Assembly (NCBI GenBank): GCA_034440575.1
Contig: JAOTOL010001272.1
Span: forward strand, 343,501-407,500
Reading direction: 5' to 3'
DNA length: 64,000 nucleotides
DNA from: Imbricaverruca yamaguchii
Taxonomy: Eukaryota > Arthropoda > Thecostraca > Neoverrucidae
The notes under the pieces are model-generated. The model ran no database searches and was not told the origin of the DNA. It saw only the letters and a program-made list of their open reading frames with translations. Below, in pieces: positions 34,880-46,596 of this stretch; position 1 is the first letter of the stretch; every line of letters begins with the position of its first letter. A program made the position numbers and the translations under genes.

Positions 34880-34904
34880 TAAATAAATAAATAAATAAAT
34901 AAAT
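34880..34904 (+). repeat. TAAA tail of the L2-like element
   Basis: Six TAAA units end the 3' untranslated region, as expected for a microsatellite-tailed non-LTR element. Confidence 0.8.
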
Positions 34905-36139
34905 AGATGTGACCACTTACCTATTTCATCTGTAAATGCATACTTTTCAATTGGGAGGCAAAATAACACCTAAAAAGGCAGAGTGGGAAACTTACTTTCC
35001 AGGTGTGGAGTCAGAACAGTGTAAGATTGCCTTTTTTCTTGATAGTGGAGTAGAACATTTTTAGCTGGAGTACCAAAAATAGCTATGCACTTGCCAGCAA
35101 TTGATCTTGTTTTAGTGGTCTGAAAACCAATGTTCTTACCCACTTCTTACCCCGGCAGAAATGGGCACCGCTAGGAATTGAGGCCTCGTAACCCTGAAAA
35201 CTGCTGAGCCAAGGCACAACACCACTTACTCCCTTTACACCCAGCACCATACTCTGCACCAGGTCTATGCTCTGTGTCAGGTTATGCAGCTGTGTACAGG
35301 GCAAACGTGTGATTGCTGGTAAATAGAGCTGGGTCTGACCCCCTTACCCCAGCAATGATCTACTGTGATTACCAGGCCAGCAAGCAGGAGATGGGCCAGA
35401 GTAAGATTGGAACAGATATTACAGATCCTTCCCTAACACTGATTAATGCCAAATGAAGTTATATTTCAAGGCACATGACTTATCTTTGCACACATTTCCC
35501 AACAACTATTTGACAGTCATTCACAAGTTTGCAAATGGCATTGGTTTCTTGGTGTCATCGCCTCAGAGAACTTGTTTGCTCCATCGCCACTTTTAGGAAA
35601 TTGAAAGTGACTTTTTGCATTGAATGGGCTCATTGTGTCTAAAAAAAAGTTGTCTCTAACAAAATGACCTTTGATTGTGCATTGAAAGCACCTTAATGGC
35701 CAAATGAGGCCTGAAGTATTTACTCTGGCGATGCCAAGTACCCACAGATTTGCCAACTAGGGATTTCTGGTACTTCTTGACAAGTACTCCAGCACAAATA
35801 TCTAATGACAACCATTGAATACATTTTTACTAATGTAAATATTGAATTAAGTATTGACTATATTGACACGAGTATAGCATCTTCTCACATGATGTCACAC
35901 ACAGCCATTTGTGTGGTGTGCAGATACATTTTTAGTGCATAAATGGCACATAAAAATGACAACACTGACACCAACAGATCCAAATGTCATCTGGTTGTAT
36001 TGTGGTCATTCACAGGTCTGTCATTTGGGACTGCTGGAATTGCTAGTTGATTTCAGGTATGGACTTTGAGTGGTAGCACTCAACCAAACAATGTTGTTCT
36101 TCCTTTTCCCTTCTGGAAGACAAAATATTTCATTTAGTC
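34905..36139. other. No gene recognised
   Basis: The phrase GAGTGGGAAACTTACTTTCC near 34982 resembles GGGTGGGAAACTTGCTTTCT near 28540, so the left part may be another portion of repeat family H. Otherwise only short frames are present. Confidence 0.45.
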
Positions 36140-36570
36140 TAGTCACAATCCTTTAGTACAAAATGTATTGGTATGCATGACACCAACAAATGCCAGTTTT
36201 TCCAACACTGAGTTGGAATGCATACAGACTGTCCAGAGTACCTACATTTTCATGGACAAATTATTTCTTGATGCATGCAATCTGTTTACCAAGTAACATA
36301 GGAAAAGCCCATGTAGTCAGTATGCAATATGTATTGACCTATGCTACCTAAGTACATGTGTAATATGAACGCACCTAGCCACCACACACCCAACAGTGAT
36401 AGCTATGTGTGGTCATGTGCAATGCAAGGGCCAAGGTCTTGTGTTTGCAGCATGACAATATTTTCTGCCACAATGTTGACAATGTATTCAAAGTTGCTAA
36501 TTGTTATGTCATATATAAATATCACAAGTATCATAAATATCATTTTTTCTTTGGTTGGTTGTGTATGACA
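36140..36570. repeat. Dispersed repeat family H, copy 2
   Basis: This is the partner of 28560-29110 in the same orientation, with matching phrases in the same order. It ends about 40 bp left of a hAT-like MITE. Confidence 0.55.
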
Positions 36571-36608
36571 GCATTCACAAGTTGTTCATGTTGTATATTT
36601 TTAGCTTA

Positions 36609-36975
36609 CAGGAGTGGATACAAGGGGGCAATGGGGACATGTGCCCCCACCCTTCACTATAGTGGCACCCCTCCTGGAAGACTTGAGTGTACCACCATAA
36701 AATGTGTCAGCCAGAAGCCACTCTGGTGGAAAAGGAGTTCCCTTGGAAGAAAAGGTGCCCCTCTGGAGGGCTCCAGAGCAACCCATCCCTGCAATTTTTC
36801 TACCAGAGGCACTCCTCCAAGAGGAAAAGGTGCCCTTTCAGATAGGTTGAGTGCACCCTGCCCTTCGCATTTTCCTGTCAGAGGTGCCCTACAGGTGCTT
36901 TTGCAGTGGCACTCCTCCAGAGAAATGTGCCCCTCCAGACAAATGTCCCAGTAACAGTTACTGGATCCATCCCTG
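36609..36975. mobile_element. hAT-like MITE, 367 bp
   Basis: The ends CAGGAGTGGATACAAG and (inverted) CAGGGATGGATCCAG are hAT-type termini. Flanking octamers TTAGCTTA (36601-36608) and ATAGCTTG (36976-36983) agree at 6 of 8 positions. The interior has repeated GGTGCCCCTC and CTCCTCCA.GAG phrases and no transposase. Confidence 0.65.
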
Positions 36976-37760
36976 ATAGCTTGGCCACAATCAATTCTGG
37001 CTTGCTCTGGAGGTCAAGATGAACATTCATTGCATGGCAGGGCTTTAGTTGAGTTTTTCCTCTCCTTACCTTCATAGGTAAATATTAGTGCATCTGATAA
37101 CGTATATGGTAGTGCCAAATAATATGAAGTGTGATGAGAGCCAACAGCTCTTACCATCAATGACTGTGATCAGGTTAAAGATGAAGCCATGCTTGGATTC
37201 AAACCCCCACCACTGGTACAAAAAGTGAATGCTTTGACCAACTGTGCCAAACACAAAGGTCATGTCTGCTGTAGTATGTGATGTAAATAATGCCAATTGG
37301 GTAGATCTCTATTGTTTTGCTGATATCAGGAAAATTGGAGGTAGTTATCACACTTTGCCTAAAGTATTAATAATGTTTGAAATTAGGAAAAATATGTCAC
37401 ATAACCATGCTTAACCTAGTATAACCTTCCATGCAAGAGAGGAATTTCTTTTTTAATTTAAAATTGCTTACAATTTTTCCCTTACAAAACCAAAATATAA
37501 GCATTACCTGAACAAAGTTGTTGATTGATTCCCCCTGCCCTCTTCCCACCTCCAAAAAGGAAGATTTTGTATATATAATCTATGACAAAAGCCTAACATT
37601 AACCTAACACAACCTTTGTGTGTTTCATAGAGGTAAAATGTGGCAACTTACACCAGGCAAGCAACTGACCTCGTGATAACTTAAACTCCAGTAATGCTGG
37701 TTTTCTTAGGTTAGGCTAACCCTTTAAGTTTGAATTTTTAATTTTAGCTGGATTTTTTCT
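36976..37760. other. No gene recognised
   Basis: AT-rich sequence with CCTAACCTAACA-like phrases (37590-37620 and 37700-37725), also seen right of the next element at 39150-39245. These may be an older repeat into which the TTAA transposon inserted. Confidence 0.45.
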
Positions 37761-37764
37761 TTAA

Positions 37765-39061
37765 CACGCGCCCTGGAGGTCCTCTGAAACTTATGTGTAC
37801 TGGAGGAGGGGGGGGGGGCGGATTCCGCCCCCGAAGATTTCGGCTCCCATTAAGGCTAGAGCAATGAAATTTACAGGATGGATGGGCACGATAGTTAACT
37901 CTATTGTGTGCAAATTTCTTGACCTTAGGTCAATATCTTCAAGGTCAAATGAGGTCAACATAGCAAAATTGTCTGGTTTTGCGTGACTTGGCTTGTCATT
38001 GTTATGGATCGCTGTGATTGTATTTAAGTGGTCCAGAATTGCCATTAATGATGTTTTGGACATTACTAATGATGCAATGCATATGCCAGATTCGCCATTT
38101 GACCTCAGGTCACCTATATAGGAGCACTTTATCAGGTCATTACATGCTCCAGTTACAGGAACTGGGCTGCCCACCTGACTGCTCCTTGGGGCGGCTTGAA
38201 CAATCGGTTTCGCAAAGAAAGGAGTGAAATACATGAATAAAGTATAGAAACGCTTAGGCACACAATGACAAACAGTATATTTCCGGATGTGTAGGGAGTA
38301 ACATGCAAAGTGATGTCAATCGCATGCCAGTCATTTCCATTTGTGACAACATTCCAGTTGACCAAGTTTGGTTCCATTAGCATGTCACGATGACCTCGGC
38401 GACCTAACATGACTCTTAAATTATATAGCATAACAATATGCATCAAACAAGTCACTAGTGGTGTCAAGAACACTTCGCTTTTGCCAATATACGGGAAGCG
38501 CATCAGCGCCGATTTGTGTGGTCTGGCCGTGCGATTAAAACAAACTTTAACGGCCCATAACATAAAAACGTGTCGACCGATTTTCATTTTTCTTGCTTTA
38601 AACAATGTGCCGGTCATTTCTAAGTAGGTACGGAAAAAATGGCATGTATTGGTCGGTACAATATGGAGTTGTGTACGAAAAATCGGAGGGGTGGGCGGAT
38701 TTCGCCCTCCACCCCTCCAAGGCGTGTGGTAACTTGTCATGAACTTGACCTGACTTGACCTCGGCGACCTGACATGACTTTGAAACAATGTAGCATAACA
38801 ATATACAGCAAACAAGTCGCTAGTGTTGCCAAGAACACTTCCTTTTTGCCAATATACGGGAAGCGCATCAGCGCCGATATTTGCAGACTGGCGCTGAAAA
38901 ATTTCGGTCGATTTTCATTTGTCTTACTTTAAACAACGTGCCGTTCATTTATTAGCAGGTACACAAATAATGGCGCATATCGGCCCGTAAAATCTGGAGT
39001 TATCTGCGAAAAACCGGAGGGGTGGGTGGATTTCGCCCCCCCCCCCCTTCCAGGGCGCGTG
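37765..39061 (-). mobile_element. TTAA-flanked DNA transposon family C, copy C1
   Basis: TTAA lies at 37761-37764 and 39062-39065. The terminal inverted repeats start CACGCGCCCTGGAGG on the left and CACGCGCCCTGGAAGG on the complement of the right. TTAA target duplications are typical of piggyBac and Kolobok transposons. About 350 bp at one end is repeated in tandem (landmark CCAATATACGGGAAGCGCAT at 38484 and 38852), with a second terminus-like phrase at 38715-38733 between the units. Minus-strand frames of 156 and 220 codons are partly conserved in copy C2, but I see no transposase domain, so I treat it as non-autonomous. It carries several AGGTCA half-sites. Confidence 0.85.
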
Positions 39062-39065
39062 TTAA

Positions 39066-39939
39066 AATCAAGCCAGATGTGCAAAAAGACATTTGTTTTA
39101 ATTAAAAAAATATCAAGCAATGCTTGACCCCAAGCATTTTGCAATTTAAAAACCCGATGTTAACCTAAGCTAGCCTGACCTGTTGTTAAATACCAAAACT
39201 ATTGTGGCATTTTTCTAACATAAAAGAAAAGCCAAACCTAACCTAGACAACCCTTTTTGTTTGCTTTTTGTAGGTAAAATGTGTGTAGAACTTACCTTGT
39301 AGGCACCTTAAACAGCAATAAGATGGATTTGTCATGAAATCTGCATTTTACTATGTTTATTGGATTTTTAGACAATATTTTTTTTAGGGAGGTACCATGG
39401 TGAATGGTATGATGGTGTGCCTGCTTATTTTCTCACACATTCTTACTTCTCAGTTGGTATGTAAGATATTTTAAGTGGCAGTGTTTGATACACAGGTGAT
39501 GATTTGGGTTTGTTTTAGAAAACAAAATGCTGATGGCAGTGTGCAAACCAAAATCAATGGTTGGCACACTCCATAGATTCCCATGTTAAAAGTTCTGAAA
39601 ACAAAGTTTTAATGACAAGTATTTTAAACAGCATTATTTCCGTGACACATTCATTCATTTTGACATCTCGCACCTAACAATCATTCAATATTTTAACACT
39701 TGGTGTGACAGTTAGGATAATCCTGTTTTTAGGGGGCCTTTTGATCCTGCTTGAGGGCCCCCTAAACAGGGGTATGTGCAATATCACTGTGTGCATCAGG
39801 CAAGCCATAGGCCAGCAGGCAGGATGCAAGTAAAGCACGTTGTTACAATTGCGACAGTAAATTATCATGATGACGTCCCCCATTCGGCGATGTCTCACAC
39901 CACGCATGTTTCTACAGTGTTCTCCAGTGAACAGAACAA
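39066..39939. other. Upstream flank of the LRCH coding region
   Basis: No coding exon was recognised. A small inverted phrase GGGGGCC...GGCCCCC (39734-39768) forms a hairpin. An in-frame stop at 39928-39930 limits the first coding exon. The promoter and any 5' untranslated exon could not be located. Confidence 0.4.
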
Positions 39940-39954
39940 ATGCCCACCAACACC

Positions 39955-40099
39955 ATGGCACTAGGGCAGTCCATCCGCAGCTTCGACAAGGTGATTGAGG
40001 AGAGTCAGTTGACGGGGGAGCTGCGCCTTGGTGGCCGCGCGTTGAAGGAATTGCCCAGTATTGCAGCGAAGTACAGCATCCGCGACATCCTGGTGGCAG
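39955..40099 (+). CDS. LRCH: LRCH exon 1 (first coding exon)
   Basis: It starts at ATG 39955 in a strong context (CACCATGG). A weaker in-frame ATG lies at 39940, after a stop at 39928. It encodes MALGQSIRSFDKVIEESQ and LTGELRLGGRALKELP, which match the family's N-terminal cap (LERALEEA..TGTLTLSGRKLREFP). It ends with donor G|GTGGGT, leaving one base for the next codon. Confidence 0.85.
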
Positions 40100-43000
40100 G
40101 TGGGTGAAGCATCTGCAGAATGTTGGCACAGGGTCTGGAGTAGGCCTAGGTGACACCACCTGTTGGTGGAGGTGTAGGTTTAAGTTTGTGGAAGACACAG
40201 CTGGTTGTAGAAAATACACTTGCATATCTTTGGTCTAGTGATGTAATATGGGTTTTGCTGATTGCAATGAAATCATGTCGAGTTTGTAAATGTAACTGAT
40301 ACCAATGTGTTACAATTTGATAACATTTATTTATTTTAGTATCCAAAGCTTTTATATGTGACTAGTCACATATATGCAGGTAAAGGCAAACTAACTTTCA
40401 GAAACTGGTCGATGAAGCTATATAACAGTTTCTTGTTCTGGTTCGGTGTGAGCAGTTGATATCGTGGCGATTGCCGCGCTCGTCTTGTGATCGTGGAGTC
40501 TGAGGTCGAGTCTCACCAATTCCGTATACTTCCTGCCCCACATAAATATCCCATGTGGAGAAAAGATGATAGTATTGTGCCTGAACAGCATGGATCATAG
40601 AAAGATAATATTGCTCTGTTGTGCCATCTGGTTAGTATTGTTGTCCAGAATATGAGCTGCGCCCTGCCCAACCAATGTAGTTGCCCGGGTTTGACCTGGG
40701 CAAGAACGATCCAGCAAAGCAATATGATTGGTTATGTCGTCTTGAAGTGCTTCTCCACAATCCAAGATTGTATGGCAATGGATGCTGTGCTCCCCTGACT
40801 GCACCTTGTATTTTCCCTTGACGTCGCTATTGAGAGTGGCTGGCCAACAGACATCTCCAAAAACCGTCTTCTAGAGATCCCTAACGAGCTTATCGAGTAC
40901 GGCCAGAGTCTAGAGGAGCTCGACCTGTACCACAATTCTGTGCGAAATGTTCCCGACAGCATACATAAGCTGCGCTCGCTCACCTACCTCAACCTCAGGT
41001 GAGCACGTTGGCGCCTGCCTTGGCTACAGTGGCAGGTACGTCTTGCGGCCGTCGTGGCAATAGTAGCTTCGGGTGAGCACGGGTGGCGCCAGGCTCGGCC
41101 CATGTTGCTGCTCCAATTACTTTTTTAAAAAGCCTGAAATCACTCCTGTATATGAACGTAAGCCCTTCCTGAGACATGAGCCAAAGTTTTCGTAATCGTA
41201 TATCATTTCAGTGGAAAAGCATAGCAGGAATACCAAATGTGTACTGCCAGTAAAGACGTACGTAAGTGTAACCTCACATGCCTCAGCTGCGGACATTCTT
41301 CTACTCGAACGTCTTCGATTTTTGACATCTTGTTCGCACATACTCATTCTTCCCCGTCTCCTCCCACTGCACACTGTGATAACTCGAAGGAAAAACTGGC
41401 CATAAATCATGGCGGACAAAGTATGCTAGATACCGGGGAGATTTTGGTCTTAGTCGAAAGAGCTTCAAATTTTCATCATATGGGGAAGATTTATTGTCTT
41501 AAATATCGTCTAACCCAGGATTGTCGGAGGTTATGCCTGCTAGAGGGAAGGGAGCATTCCGCTCCACTCATTTTGCTTCCGCGAAATATCTCGGGAACCA
41601 ATTGAGATTAGAGGGCTCAGATTGTGCACACACCTACATAAGTATCTAGTGTACCTTGTTTTAAAAGATCGACGTCCGGTCATCCATGATGACATCATGA
41701 TGACGTCATACGCAAAGTCTGTTGACGCTCATATATTGGATAATTATTAGTGAGCGTTTGTTTGCACCGCAGAATGCGATTATTCTGCGGTGCAAATGTG
41801 GCCTAATAATTGATACGCAGAATATATCCAAGATCTTGTCCTAAGTGGCTGAAATTACGCCAAAATATATCACTAAGATATACACTCAGGTTGGCTCACT
41901 TCAGAGCTTCTGAGAGCCCCGCAAATCTTCCTGCGCCTATTCGGTGATAACCTCACTTGTCGCAACACGAAAGCGGCGTCATTCATGCCCTCAGCACGAG
42001 CACTTTGTCCGGCAACCTCCACAAGCTGCAGAGAACGGTACTGTTGAGCAACTCTTGAGGATGCCCGACGCTGAGACGGGCGCTGAGGTGATCGTAGATT
42101 CTAGTTGGTCGCCTTCGCGTTCCCTCCACGGTCTCGTCATCAAGGTGGGTCTTGGCTTCATCATCACTCACGGCGTGGTCACCACGCTTCAGGGACAGAA
42201 CACCTCGTCTCCCGAAGGATTAGTCGCAAACTGAATTCTGAATTTGTCCTGGGCTCGCATGCACTTAACCCGTTTTCCTTTTAAGTTCGTGGTGATAAGT
42301 CGGTCGCCTTTCTCAAGTCCATAATCGACGACTCACTTCGGAGGCATCCCTGAGGGATTTTCCCCGTGATCAACTGCAAACTATAAGTAAACACATGAAC
42401 ATAATAGTTCCCACGCCCAGACGCTTTTGCACCGGTTAAAAGTCCGCCAATTCCTCTGCTGACTCGCACCTCCATGTTCTGTACGCAAAATCCAACCACA
42501 ATGACCCGAACTTACAGGTAAAGAGAGCTTCCCTGCCGTGGAAGACGCTGTGCGTGACATATCTCGACTCAGTCGCCTCGTCAGTTAGGAGACTTTTTGG
42601 CATAACGACCGCTGAATCAGGTTACCCGGTCAGAACACCCCGCCAGCCGACGCGTCGCGGCGTCCGGCTCGGGCTTCCCCGTGCCACACGGGCTGGCCAC
42701 CGCACCGCACCGCGGCCTGTCGGGATACAATTGATCACTATCGGTGTTAGAGCAGCTTGGTGCACCTGAAACTTCCGGAGCATATAGTCAAAGGATCGCT
42801 GACTTCATTGGGATTGGTCTCTGTGCGCTGTTGTGCGTTCTTAAACCTTGAAACCTTGAACTTCGAGGTACTAAAAAGTTGAACGTCTATTGCAATTACT
42901 GATTGTTTGATCACAAATAGCATATTGTTAATCCGTATATGCCCTTTTGAATTGCTTAACGCAATGAAAATGTTATCAGCTATCATTTTATATCTCACTT

Positions 43001-46000
43001 GTCCAGGTTTTCGGGATGCAGCTTACCTTTATCAATCGTCAAACTGCGACAACATTTGTGCACGTGTGCGTTATTTTTTCCACACGCAATGTTGTTTATG
43101 TTCATTGACTAATTACTATATCAAATCTTGTGAAAATTTTCATAAAAACTGTAACGTCGTCTACTTCAATCATTTGCTGATACAATGGCACCAGAAATAC
43201 GGCATACAAAATAGTCGAGAAATGCATTTATGGCCAGTTTTTCCCTTTAGATATCACACTGTGCATTGCCGGGAACGATAATGATAATGATTTCGGTAGT
43301 GCCAATGATGACAAGCTGTATCTTTCAGCCGTAACCAGCTGACATTCCTGCCGTCTTCTTTATGTTTGCTTCCCCTGCTGGAGGTTCTCATCGTGGCGTA
43401 CAACAAGCTGGTGTCGCTGCCCGAGGAAATAGGTACGTGTCGTCCGATTATTCGTCGTGATTTGTTATGGACATCACTACCAAACGTTAGGAAGTTGGTC
43501 AAATTTGACGGGAAGGAAATGGTATTGAGTAGTTCTTGGTTCCTCGTCAAAGTGCGGTAATTATTGTCGGATCAAAACAGCATTGTGTATTTCGATGGAG
43601 GTTGCTGTTCGATAATGTTTGACAAATGTGTTGTGAATCTAGTTCTGACTCATGTCCGTACAAGATCATCATATTAGCAGTATCATAGCAATATTTTAGC
43701 ATAAGAAGTGAATAGATGGTCTAAAAAATAAACATGCAAAAGCGCACGACGAACGGAGGTCAAAGCAATAGGTGTATTGGAGGCCATGACCCTGGTCATG
43801 GTATGCTTGCTCATGTATGGCATGCTCATGGTATATCTTTGCATATATTCAATAACCATTCATGTAGCCGTGGCTTTCAGAATTATTGTCATTGTGCATT
43901 GGCCTTATATGTGGCAGTATTCGGTGCTAATTTCATATCACTTCTTTCGGTCACAATCGTCAGGGTAAATAAAATACGTGGATCTCTGATATGCTTGAAC
44001 ATAGCATGCCATGACATTATAGCACAGCATTGTTGACATGTAAATCAAGTCATCCAATCATTTGCTTAGCCATCAAATTCGGTTTTAAACTAATTCAGTT
44101 TTTGCGATTTTTTGCACATTTTTTGGATGGGTAAAATCCATCACACAAGCCAAGTTTCAAGTCCTTTGAAATTGTGCTGCCTTCACCAGTCGGCAGTGCT
44201 GCTGCCTGAAGCCATGCACACTTTTGAAGATGCAAATATCACTCATAGCCTGTAGCAATTGAAAGAAGAATGAAACATTATGATGTCAAAAAGAATAGTG
44301 ATTTGAAAGTGTGGATTTCCACCAAAATTTCTGAATTCTAGGAGACTGAACAGGGAAACTGTTCCCTGTTAGTTAGTTTTATTTGCGTCATGTGCCACGT
44401 GACTTCCACGGGGGGATGAAAATGTAAAATGTGCTGTGTTGAGGTCATTCTTCATGATTAGGGCCGAATGTCGAAAGAACGCATGTATTACATGTGCGTG
44501 CAAACTATATGTTACAAAGTGAACTTAGCGCCGTTCCACATACATGACCGCATTTACGACTTCACGAATTGAAAACTCGCGGTTACTTACAATTATAAAT
44601 TATGCGTGGAATAGGGTGGACTATACCACTTTCTAAACACTCCATCCACATCCTTCTCCAAGAAGTACGACGTCCTGTTTCTTGATGCGTGCTTATGAAG
44701 TCCTCGTGTCTCCTTTCTAACAATCTCTCGTTGATAAGTAGCATGCTCCTGGTCTTGATGAGAGATGTTCATACAGAAGATTTTGCCACGCGATTTCAGG
44801 AAAAGGGACTGCCTATAATATGATACAACAAGCAATATCATGTTTTAGGCATTTTTATCGCTATATCGTATATAGCTCTTCCTAAATTATAAATAGTCAA
44901 GGTAGTCATATGAATAGTCAAGGTAGTCATATGAATAGTCAAGGTAGTCATATGAATAGTCAAGGTAGTCATTATGAATATTTGATAACATAGTCATAAG
45001 TATGCAATTGGCTCGAATTTGAGTCTGAAAGGCGTCAAAAGCATTTTAAATGACACTAATGTCATGGAAAATTTCGACACCGTTGCGCTCGTTTCGCACC
45101 TAATAAACCGCTTAAGGCCGATGTGCATCTCGATGCTCTGCCAAGCCTGCTTTGGTATGGTAAAACTGCAGGTCCCGCCGAGATTTGAACTCGGATCGCA
45201 GGATTCAGAGTCCTGAGTGCTAACCGTTACACCACGGGGCCCATGTGGCTGGCCACCGGTAATGATGATCAGACTGTACCTGGCATAATGACCCACCTTT
45301 GGATGATGTAATCGATGATTCATTGGCTGACATGACCTGACAGGTCAGCTGAGTCGACTGACAGAGCTGGATGCCCGCTGTAACGAGATCAGCCAGCTGC
45401 CGGCCACGCTGAACAGGCTCGAGTCGCTCGTCTCACTCAGTCTCCGGCGTAATTCGTTGCAGCGGCTGCCCGAGGGTGAGCGGGCGATACGGCCCAACAG
45501 GCAGGGGCGGATCCAGCAGTTGTCATTGGGGGACACTGGATGGTGGTGGCGGTGGTGGTGGGAGGTGCACTTGAGCAAACTGCATGGACGTCATTTTCTT
45601 CTGAGGGGCATCTCTAGCTGACAAACTCGAAGGTGGGGCAGGGGTGCAGTCTCACATGCTGAAGGGCAGCCATTTCCACTTAGAAATGTGCTTGCTGAGA
45701 ATTTGATGGGAGCACTTGAACCTTCCTGGAGGAGTGGCACTTTCCATGAGGTGAGAGCATACATAATCAATGTGTGAATTCAGTTTTGTGACATTAAGCC
45801 AGAACATCAAAAGAAAATCCAAGGGAACAAAATGATAGAATTTATGCTCTAAAAACTCTGAAATGAGAAGTTGTGTCTTAGTTTGCATATCATCATGAGT
45901 GCTGACTTTCTTTGTTTGGTAAAGATACTATAGTTTGGAGGCAGTGTAATGTATTTTTTTTATGATCAATATTATTGCCACAAATGGTACTGTGCTGCAA

Positions 46001-46508
46001 CATTGCTAAGCTGTAGAATATATTGGCTGGTACTCCTTGCTGCTCCACGTCTTCCTCAGCCATGTCCTTGTTAAGTTTACCTGTCCAACCAAAGTAGTTT
46101 GTGTTGAGCTTCATATTTAAACGGGAAGTTTTATTAAAGGAAGATTAAGTCATGAAGTAAATATCAAGTCATGAATGAATTGTCAAAGTTGTATGTTTCT
46201 TTAAATATATTGATCATCGGGGAGAGATCTGCATTGTAACTAGTATCTCTGTGCAAGCATAGTCACTATGAGGCCAGGAGCTTGCTTCAAGACAGCTCAG
46301 GCAAAGGTGTATCACAGTGCAGGAAGAAAAGGAGCCTTGGTAGAATGAGGTGAGGATATCAATAAAAAAGAAAAATATCTGGTTATGTTTTTACTGACCA
46401 CTTACTACCCATAGTATTTCTGCCCCTGTGGACAGTGGTGTTCTTTTGAATGCCAGTGGTGCACGCGCACGCGCACGCTCACACGCACACGCACACACAC
46501 ACGCACAG

Positions 46509-46596
<88 letters not shown>

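Larger units (their letters stand above)
30950..34904 (+). mobile_element. L2-like non-LTR retrotransposon copy B2, nearly full length
   Basis: The layout is a GC-rich 5' untranslated region (about 30950-31488, with AGTGAAGAAGTG and TTCAGCTCTACCAGTCTTCC repeats), a coding region (31489-34595), a 3' untranslated region and a TAAA tail (about 34880-34904). It is the sister copy of 1477-4126. No target duplication was found, so the 5' limit is approximate. Only one early frameshift separates it from an open coding region, so it is much fresher than the other retrotransposons in the window. Confidence 0.85.
43433..45343 (+). other. LRCH intron 3
   Basis: The intron contains a 21 bp tandem repeat (44892-44976) and an antisense tRNA-Gln-like gene (45170-45241). 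The remainder is AT-rich and without recognised elements. Confidence 0.6.

Noticed and set aside
37791..38815. Two long minus-strand frames as a host gene
   Set aside because: They lie wholly within a TTAA-flanked transposon that recurs at 53061-54402 with frameshifts.
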